DNA of 5,193 bases, taken from Oscillospiraceae bacterium (GTDB taxonomy: Bacteria; Bacillota; Clostridia; Oscillospirales; Oscillospiraceae). The translations under genes were made by a program, and so were the position numbers. The notes under the pieces are model-generated. The model did not search any database. It saw only the letters and a list, made by a program, of their open reading frames with translations, and had not been told where the DNA came from. This document shows positions 1 through 4,126 of the stretch, one piece after another; position 1 is the stretch's first letter, and each line of letters begins with the position of its first letter. Location of the stretch: positions 1-5,193 of the forward strand of contig JAFZAM010000143.1 in the NCBI GenBank assembly GCA_017557265.1, written 5' to 3'.

Positions 1-75
1 CAGACCTCCGAAAAAGACGACGGCCGCGGCGGCGAGCAGCGCCCCGCAGCCTATACGGACCTTCCCTATCCTCAA
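1..75 (-). CDS. Start of a membrane protein, possibly an M50 site-2-protease-like peptidase (partial)
   Basis: Only the first 25 codons are present; the frame is open to the left edge. The proposed start is a TTG at 75-73 that overlaps the stop of the upstream gene (TTGA overlap), which suggests translational coupling; no strong Shine-Dalgarno sequence precedes it. The peptide begins MRIGKVRIG and then turns strongly hydrophobic (ALLAAAAVVFF), so it probably enters the membrane at once. From family knowledge, a short basic MR-(I/L)-G-(K/R)-(V/I)-(R/K)-(I/V) stretch followed by a membrane helix resembles the N-terminus of SpoIVFB-like M50 intramembrane metalloproteases of Clostridia. The diagnostic HExxH motif would lie outside the window, so the family is a guess. 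Alternatives are any small membrane protein, or the continuation of the upstream gene after a frameshift. Confidence 0.45.
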   Translation of the reverse strand, partial: MRIGKVRIGCGALLAAAAVVFFGGL

Positions 76-305
76 ACCGCCGGGCAAAACACAGCGAGGA
101 CGACGTCTGCCCCCGCCCGCCCGCTCAAGGCTCCGCCGAGCGTCTCGGCCATCTCGCGCAGGTCGACGCTCTCATAGAGCACGGGGGCGAGCGTCTCCGC
201 GGCCCTTCGCGTCCATTCGGGCTTTAACAGCCTCAGCCCGAGAGCCGCGGCGAGTATCGCGGCGCAGATGACGAGCCTCGTCCCCGCGTGTCTGAAAAGC
301 TCCAT
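72..305 (-). CDS. Small single-pass membrane protein of unknown function (77 aa)
   Basis: The ATG at 305 is chosen because GGAGGTGAT (317-309) lies at ideal spacing upstream and a promoter-like pair lies beyond it; the longer open frame upstream runs through the intergenic element and is not credible. The protein has a short N-terminus (MELFRHAGTR), one membrane helix at about residues 9-26, and a predicted extracytoplasmic or soluble tail of about 50 residues with amphipathic stretches (VDLREMAETLGGALSG), ending FCPAV. Cysteines are at 13 and 74. I do not recognise a named family. The layout of one helix plus a short acidic/helical region, directly before a possible M50 gene, recalls the N-terminal part of the M23/SpoIVFA-like proteins that often precede M50 proteases in Clostridia. 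If that is right, the peptidase domain is missing. This comparison is from memory and weak. The gene overlaps the next one by 4 bp, so they should be co-transcribed. Confidence 0.7.
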   Translation of the reverse strand: MELFRHAGTRLVICAAILAAALGLRLLKPEWTRRAAETLAPVLYESVDLREMAETLGGALSGRAGADVVLAVFCPAV

Positions 306-330
306 GGTATCACCTCCGGGTTTATCTTTA

Positions 331-358
331 TTGATTTTATTTTTTGAAATGCTATAAT
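331..358 (+). promoter_or_regulatory. Predicted distal sigma-A promoter for the recombinase operon
   Basis: TTGATT (331-336), a 16-nt spacer and a perfect TATAAT (353-358) are present. TGC immediately before the -10 gives an extended -10 (TGnTATAAT). This is the best promoter-like sequence in the window. Transcription would start near 365 and run through the whole palindromic element, giving an unusually long structured leader of about 155 nt before the ATG at 522. Confidence 0.55.
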
Positions 359-360
359 AT
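349..360 (+). repeat. Left copy of a 12-bp near-direct repeat containing a -10 box
   Basis: ATGCTATAATAT (349-360) matches ATGGTAGAATAT (473-484) at 10 of 12 positions in the same orientation, 124 bp apart. The two copies closely bracket the palindromic element. They could be a target-site duplication made on insertion, or simply two similar extended -10 promoters. Confidence 0.5.
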
Positions 361-382
361 GCGCATAAGACTTGCTCCGCAA
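354..382 (-). promoter_or_regulatory. Predicted sigma-A promoter for the leftward genes
   Basis: Read on the minus strand there is a TTGCGG -35 (382-377), a 17-nt spacer and a TATTAT -10 (359-354). The spacing is canonical, with four of six matches at -35 and five of six at -10. Transcription would start near 347, giving a leader of about 40 nt before the ATG at 305. The -35 box lies inside the GC-rich palindromic element, while the -10 lies in the AT-rich flank and overlaps the -10 of the rightward promoter on the other strand, so the two directions may compete for polymerase. Confidence 0.5.
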
Positions 383-403
383 GCCTTTTGCGGCTCCGCC
401 GCC

Positions 404-421
404 GCTCGCTCTGCTCGCTCT
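404..421 (+). repeat. Perfect 9-bp tandem duplication (GCTCGCTCT x2)
   Basis: Two exact, adjacent copies of GCTCGCTCT lie at 404-412 and 413-421, in the centre of the palindromic element between its two hairpin-forming ends. It probably arose by slippage and could vary in copy number between strains. No function is evident. Confidence 0.8.
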
Positions 422-438
422 GCGCTATTGACGGCTTC

Positions 439-470
439 GCAAAAATGCCCTTGCGAGCAAGCATTTTTGC
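439..470. repeat. Strong inverted repeat / hairpin
   Basis: GCAAAAATGC (439-448) pairs perfectly with GCATTTTTGC (461-470). After an unpaired CC (449-450), TTGC (451-454) pairs with GCAA (457-460) around a tiny GA loop. The structure is equally stable on either strand. No uridine tract follows it on the plus strand (TCATGG comes next), so it is not a standard intrinsic terminator for transcripts from the distal promoter, though it could slow polymerase or stabilise the mRNA leader. Confidence 0.75.
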
Positions 471-472
471 TC

Positions 473-484
473 ATGGTAGAATAT
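473..484 (+). repeat. Right copy of the 12-bp near-direct repeat
   Basis: ATGGTAGAATAT is the partner of the copy at 349-360, differing at two positions (C to G and T to G). It lies 3 nt beyond the strong hairpin that ends the palindromic element, and 37 nt before the recombinase start codon. Confidence 0.5.
474..482 (+). promoter_or_regulatory. Possible proximal extended -10 promoter for the recombinase gene
   Basis: TGGTAGAAT is an extended -10 element (TGn followed by TAGAAT, one mismatch to TATAAT). No good -35 lies at 16-18 nt; the nearest candidate, TTGCGA at 451-456, is 20 nt away. If active, it would start transcription near 489, only about 33 nt before the recombinase ATG. The surrounding 12 bases closely match those around the distal -10, so it may be a duplicated copy rather than an independently evolved promoter. 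Confidence 0.35.
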
Positions 485-521
485 CTTTTAAATCGTTATT
501 ATTTCGGAAAGGAGGGATCGT

Positions 522-1532
522 ATGTCGGATTACAGAAAGGACGCCTCGCCGCTCGTGCGCGACTTTCTGACCTATCACGAGGTCATCAAGAGCCACTCGC
601 AGAAGACCGTCGACGAATACTATCTCGACCTGCGGACCTTCTTCCGCTTTTTGAAGATACAGCGCGGCGCCGTCGACGAGAGCGTGCCCTTCGACGAGAT
701 ACCCGTCAACGACGTCGACCTCCCCTTCGTCGCGGCGGTCACGCGCGCGGAGGTCTACGATTTCCTCGCCTTTCTCTCGCGCGACAGGGTCAAGAACGAG
801 CGCGCGAACCTCCCCGAATACGGCCTCTCGGCCGCCTCCCGCGCGCGTAAGATAGCGACGCTCCGCTCGTTTTACAAATACCTGACAGTCAAATCCGGCC
901 TGATGGAGGAAAACCCGCTCGAGCAGCTCGACTCGCCGAAGCTCCGCAGGACGCTGCCGAAGTACCTGACCGTCGAGGAGAGCAGACAGCTCCTCTCCTC
1001 CGTCGGCGGGCGGCACGAAAAGCGCGATTTCTGCATACTGATGCTGTTTCTGACGTGCGGACTGCGTATCTCCGAGCTCGTCGGGCTCGACCTCGGCGAC
1101 GTGCACGAGGATCATCTGCGCATACTCGGCAAGGGCGGCAAGGAGCGCGTGACGTATCTCAACGCCGCGGCCGCCGACGCGATAAACGACTATCTCGCGC
1201 TCCGCGTCCGCGAGGCCGAGCGCAAGGACGTCACGACGCGCGCGCTCTTTCTCAGCTCGCGCGGGGACAGGATATCCCGCTCGACCGTCCACGCGCTCGT
1301 CAAGAAGCACCTGCTCGAGGCGGGGCTCGACGCGGACGGCTTCAGCGCGCACAAGCTCCGCCACACCGCCGCGACGATGCTCCTCGGCAAGGGCGTCGAC
1401 CTCAAGACGCTGCAGGAGCTGCTCGGGCACGAGCACCTCGGCACGACGGAGATATACACGCACATAGAGAACACCGACCTCAAGATAGCCGCGGACGCGA
1501 GCCCGCTCGCCGGCTTCAAGCCGAAAAACTGA
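522..1532 (+). CDS. Tyrosine recombinase, XerC/XerD family
   Basis: A complete 336-aa site-specific recombinase that would cut and rejoin DNA through a 3'-phosphotyrosine link. The ATG at 522 follows AAAGGAGGG (508-516) at good spacing. Residues about 8-127 form the N-terminal SAM-like core-binding domain; about 146-325 form the catalytic domain. The active-site set is complete: Arg182 (CGLRISEL), Lys207 (GKGGKER), His277 and Arg280 (HKLRH), His303 (LLGHEHL) and nucleophile Tyr312 (TTEIYTH). Xer proteins are usually about 295-310 aa; the extra length here comes mainly from longer linkers in the N-terminal domain (around residues 48-75 and 88-103). The likely role is chromosome dimer resolution or a similar housekeeping reaction, but an integrase role is not excluded. 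No integrase-type arm-binding domain, excisionase or phage gene is nearby. The MBOAT gene starts 16 nt after its stop, so the two are probably co-transcribed. XerC versus XerD cannot be decided here. Confidence 0.93.
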   Translation: MSDYRKDASPLVRDFLTYHEVIKSHSQKTVDEYYLDLRTFFRFLKIQRGAVDESVPFDEIPVNDVDLPFVAAVTRAEVYDFLAFLSRDRVKNERANLPEYGLSAASRARKIATLRSFYKYLTVKSGLMEENPLEQLDSPKLRRTLPKYLTVEESRQLLSSVGGRHEKRDFCILMLFLTCGLRISELVGLDLGDVHEDHLRILGKGGKERVTYLNAAAADAINDYLALRVREAERKDVTTRALFLSSRGDRISRSTVHALVKKHLLEAGLDADGFSAHKLRHTAATMLLGKGVDLKTLQELLGHEHLGTTEIYTHIENTDLKIAADASPLAGFKPKN

Positions 1533-1548
1533 CTCCCCGGAGGGCCAA

Positions 1549-2937
1549 ATGGTCTTTTCAAGCCTGCTTTTCATGTTCATATATCTGCCCGTCGTGCTGG
1601 CTGTGTACTACCTCGTCCCGTCCAAGTGGCGGAACGTCTGGCTGTTCATAGTCAATCTCGTCTTCTACGGCTGGGGAGAGCCCGTCTATATCGTGCTGAT
1701 GCTCTTCTCGATAACCGTGAACTACGCGGCGGGCCTGCTGATAGCGCGCCTTAAAGGCGACGGGAGCAAGGCAAAGCGCGTCCTCGTGGCCTGCGTGGTC
1801 ATAAACCTCGCGCTGCTCGTTTTCTTCAAATACTTCGACTTCATCGCGGAAAACCTCTCCTTCATCCCGTTCATTCACCCGCTCGGGCTGACGCTCCCCA
1901 TCGGCATCTCGTTCTATACGTTCCAGACCATGAGCTACCCCATAGACGTCTACCGCGGCGACGCGGACGTGCAGAAAAACTACGTCCGCTTCGGGACGTT
2001 CGTCGCCCTCTTCCCGCAGCTCATAGCGGGCCCCATCGTCCGCTACAAGGACGTCGCAAACCAGCTCGCCTTCCGCGCCAACGACCGCGAGCAGTTTGCC
2101 TCCGGCGTACGCCGCTTCATCGTCGGCCTCGGCAAGAAGGTCCTGCTGGCGAACAATATCGGCATGCTCTGGGACGTCTACAAGTCCATGCCCGCGGGCG
2201 AGCTCACCGTCGCGGGCGCTTGGCTCGGCATCATAGCGTTCTCCCTGCAGATATACTTCGACTTTTCCGGCTACAGCGACATGGCCATAGGCCTCGGGCG
2301 CATGCTCGGCTTCGAATTCCTCGAAAACTTCAACTACCCCTACATCTCCAAGAGCATCACCGAGTTCTGGCGGCGCTGGCACATCAGCCTCTCGACGTGG
2401 TTTCGCGACTACGTATACATCCCGCTCGGCGGCAACCGCAAGGGCCTCGCGCGGCAGCTTCTGAACATTCTCGTCGTCTGGGCGCTGACCGGCTTCTGGC
2501 ACGGCGCGAGCTGGAATTTCCTGCTCTGGGGGCTCTACTACGCGATATGGCTGACGATAGAGAAGCTCTTCCTGCTCAAGCTGCTGGACAAGTCCAAAGT
2601 TATCTCGCACATTTACGCGCTCGTCGTCGTCATAGTCGGCTGGGCGCTCTTCGCCATCGACGATTTCGGCGACTGCGTGCGCTACGTCGGGACGATGTTC
2701 GGCGCGGGCGCGGCGGGCTTCGCGGGCTCCGACGTGCTCTACTACCTGCGCAGCTACGGGCCCTCGCTCGTCGTCATGATATTCGCCTGCACGCCGCTCG
2801 GCGCGCTCGCGATGAAAAAGCTGCCGAAAAAGGCGGCGGCGGTCGCCGTCCCCGTGCTCATACTCATCGTGCTCGTCATCTCGACGGCGTACCTCGTCGA
2901 CGGAACGTACAATCCGTTCCTCTACTTCAGATTTTAG
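1549..2937 (+). CDS. MBOAT-family membrane O-acyltransferase (AlgI/DltB-like)
   Basis: A 462-aa polytopic membrane protein with about 11-12 hydrophobic segments spread over the length (for example near residues 5-22, 30-52, 77-93, 222-240, 303-340, 354-371, 402-420 and 430-449). The family signatures are clear: LPIGISFYTFQ (116-126), the GPIVRY block (161-166), FDFSGYSDMAIGLGRMLGF (237-255), WRRWHISLSTWFRDYVYIPLGG (274-295), and GFWHGASWNFLLWG (315-328) with the probable catalytic His318. The C-terminus NPFLYFRF is also typical. Length matches AlgI-type proteins. These enzymes take an acyl group, usually acetyl from a cytoplasmic donor, and pass it through the membrane for modification of an exported polysaccharide or wall polymer. 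The start follows GGAGGG (1539-1544). The DHHW gene begins 15 nt downstream with its own strong ribosome binding site and is the expected partner. No polysaccharide synthesis genes are in view, so the acceptor polymer is unknown. There are no dlt genes nearby, so teichoic acid D-alanylation is less likely. Confidence 0.93.
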   Translation: MVFSSLLFMFIYLPVVLAVYYLVPSKWRNVWLFIVNLVFYGWGEPVYIVLMLFSITVNYAAGLLIARLKGDGSKAKRVLVACVVINLALLVFFKYFDFIAENLSFIPFIHPLGLTLPIGISFYTFQTMSYPIDVYRGDADVQKNYVRFGTFVALFPQLIAGPIVRYKDVANQLAFRANDREQFASGVRRFIVGLGKKVLLANNIGMLWDVYKSMPAGELTVAGAWLGIIAFSLQIYFDFSGYSDMAIGLGRMLGFEFLENFNYPYISKSITEFWRRWHISLSTWFRDYVYIPLGGNRKGLARQLLNILVVWALTGFWHGASWNFLLWGLYYAIWLTIEKLFLLKLLDKSKVISHIYALVVVIVGWALFAIDDFGDCVRYVGTMFGAGAAGFAGSDVLYYLRSYGPSLVVMIFACTPLGALAMKKLPKKAAAVAVPVLILIVLVISTAYLVDGTYNPFLYFRF

Positions 2938-2952
2938 AAAGGAGGCCGCGGC

Positions 2953-4068
2953 ATGAAAAAAGGCGCTCCGCTCGCGCAGATACTCGTCTTCGTGATATTC
3001 ATCGCGGCCTTCGCCGTGCTGAACCTCGTCACCCCCGCGCGGACCTTCTCCGAGCAGGAGAACCGCTACCTCGCGCAGGCGCCGAAGTTCTCCTTCTCGG
3101 CGCTCTTCGACGGGAGCTTCACGGAGTCCTTTGAAAAATACGTCACGGATCAGTTCTTCGGGCGCGACCTCTGGGTCGCGGGCAAGGCCCGCGCCGAGAA
3201 GGCCGCCGGCAAGACGGAGAACAACAACGTCTTCTTCTGCGCGGACGACACGCTCGTCGAGCGCTTCACCGAGCCCGACCCCGCGCAGCTTACCGCCAAC
3301 ATAGACGCGATAAACGCACTCGTATCGAACTCGGACGCGGACGTTTACCTCGCGCTCATCCCCGGCGCGGCGGCGATATGGAGCGACAGGCTCCCCGCGA
3401 ACGCCGACTGCGCCGACCAGCTCGCCGTCATCGACGAGGTGTATTCCCGCGTCGACGCGGAGACGATAGACCTCGCCTCCGCGCTGCAGTCGGCGGCGGA
3501 CGAATATATCTACTACCGCACCGACCACCACTGGACAAGCCTCGGCGCGTGTTATGCCTCCGGGCGCATACTCGCGGCCTTCGGCTCGCAGGCCAAGACG
3601 CCGCAGGCCTACGACCCCGAGACGGTCACGACCGAGTTTTACGGCACGGCGTGGAGCTCCTCCGGCGCGACGTGGGTCCCGCCCGACAGCATCGATATCT
3701 ACGTCCCGCAGGGGGACGCCGTCGTCAAGAACTACCCGCACGGGACCGAGGAGGACGGCACGCTCTACGACTTCTCCCGCCTTGAGACGAAGGACAAATA
3801 CTCCATGTTCTGCGGCGGCAACACCCCGCGCCTGCGCGTCGAGACGGGCAACGAGGGCCCGCACCTGCTCGTCCTGCGCGACAGCTACTTTGACAGCGAG
3901 CTTCCCTTCCTGCTCGGGAGCTTCTCGGAGATAGACGTCCTCGATCTGCGGTATTTCAGGACGAGCGTCGCGGACTTCATCCGCGAGAACGATATAGACG
4001 CCGTCCTCGTCATTTACAGCGTCTCGAACTTCTCGACCGACACCTCCGTCTTCCTCGCGGGACGATAA
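2953..4068 (+). CDS. DHHW-family extracytoplasmic protein, probable polysaccharide O-acetyltransferase partner (AlgJ/AlgX-like)
   Basis: A 371-aa protein with an N-terminal membrane anchor or signal (basic MKK, then hydrophobic residues about 7-26), leaving the rest outside the membrane. The start follows AAAGGAGG (2938-2945) at 7-nt spacing. The early block FSEQENRYLAQAPKFS (32-47) and FEKYVTDQFFGRDLW (60-74) is typical of the DHHW family. The naming motif is TDHHWTSLG (190-198), and a late block reads LLVLRDSYFDSELPFLL (305-321). Compared with AlgJ/AlgX, whose SGNH-type active site uses an Asp-x-His pair and a later Ser, the probable triad here is Asp191, His193 and Ser311; this mapping is my inference. 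Its role would be to accept the acyl group delivered by the MBOAT protein and place it on a surface glycan. Four cysteines (96, 153, 200, 287) could form disulfides outside the cell. A terminator hairpin begins 14 nt after the stop. Confidence 0.88.
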   Translation: MKKGAPLAQILVFVIFIAAFAVLNLVTPARTFSEQENRYLAQAPKFSFSALFDGSFTESFEKYVTDQFFGRDLWVAGKARAEKAAGKTENNNVFFCADDTLVERFTEPDPAQLTANIDAINALVSNSDADVYLALIPGAAAIWSDRLPANADCADQLAVIDEVYSRVDAETIDLASALQSAADEYIYYRTDHHWTSLGACYASGRILAAFGSQAKTPQAYDPETVTTEFYGTAWSSSGATWVPPDSIDIYVPQGDAVVKNYPHGTEEDGTLYDFSRLETKDKYSMFCGGNTPRLRVETGNEGPHLLVLRDSYFDSELPFLLGSFSEIDVLDLRYFRTSVADFIRENDIDAVLVIYSVSNFSTDTSVFLAGR

Positions 4069-4082
4069 AAAGAGCATAAAAC

Positions 4083-4111
4083 GCCGCCCCGTCCTGATTG
4101 GACGGGGCGGC
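4083..4111. terminator. Bidirectional intrinsic terminator between convergent genes
   Basis: GCCGCCCCGTCC (4083-4094) and GGACGGGGCGGC (4100-4111) form a perfect 12-bp, very GC-rich stem with a 5-nt loop (TGATT). On the plus strand a broken T-rich tail follows (TTGCATTTGTTTG). On the minus strand the tail is better: TTTT at 4081-4078 and TTTTT at 4071-4067. It sits between the stop of the DHHW gene (4068) and the stop of the convergent hydrolase gene (4127), so it likely ends transcription from both sides and is probably more efficient for the hydrolase. Confidence 0.9.
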
Positions 4112-4126
4112 TTGCATTTGTTTGAC

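Larger units (their letters stand above)
361..470. repeat. Quasi-palindromic, hairpin-rich intergenic element (REP/MITE-like)
   Basis: The element is sharply GC-rich between AT-rich flanks. Its two ends are imperfect inverted copies: the left has CTTGCTCCGCAAG (371-383) followed by TTTTGCG (386-392). The right end, read on the minus strand, has CTTGCTCGCAAG (461-450) followed at a similar distance by TTTTGCG (444-438). The left end therefore holds its own small hairpin (CTTGC-TCC-GCAAG), followed by another (GCGGC-TCC-GCCGC, 390-402). The middle holds a 9-bp tandem duplication, and the right end forms the strongest stem. There is no credible gene inside it. This architecture is typical of repeated extragenic palindromes or very small non-autonomous mobile elements. 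Whether it recurs in the genome cannot be seen from one copy. Confidence 0.55.

Noticed and set aside
439..470. Intrinsic terminator or attenuator ahead of the recombinase gene
   Set aside because: The stem is strong but has no following T tract on the plus strand, and the stem bases themselves are AT-rich at the foot. No leader peptide or alternative antiterminator pairing was evident.
306..521. A dif-like or attachment site for the neighbouring tyrosine recombinase
   Set aside because: I could not find a 28-bp site with two about 11-bp recombinase arms around a 6-8-bp centre. The inverted repeats present have either tiny loops or much longer spacing.
344..850. Plus-strand open frames starting in the intergenic element (344-850 and 388-570)
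   Set aside because: They run through hairpins and then out of frame into the recombinase gene. There is no ribosome binding site, and the downstream part is Arg-rich shadow sequence.
471..1580. A minus-strand open frame of about 370 codons opposite the recombinase gene
   Set aside because: It is codon-aligned antisense to a recombinase with a full active site, has biased composition, and shows no recognisable motif.
2220..3134. Alternative plus-strand frames inside the MBOAT, DHHW and recombinase genes (such as 2220-3134, 3378-3785, 3554-3934, 1055-1651)
   Set aside because: They are Arg/Ala/His-rich out-of-frame translations, typical of GC-rich coding DNA. None has family motifs or a plausible ribosome binding site, while the overlapped genes are clearly real.
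1558..4077. A stop-free minus-strand frame of about 840 codons opposite the MBOAT and DHHW genes
   Set aside because: It is codon-aligned with both sense genes, which share a frame. It is open because the sense genes avoid TTA, CTA and TCA codons, as expected in a GC-rich genome. The translation is low-complexity (Glu, Arg, Val, Ala rich) with no domain and no suitable ribosome binding site.
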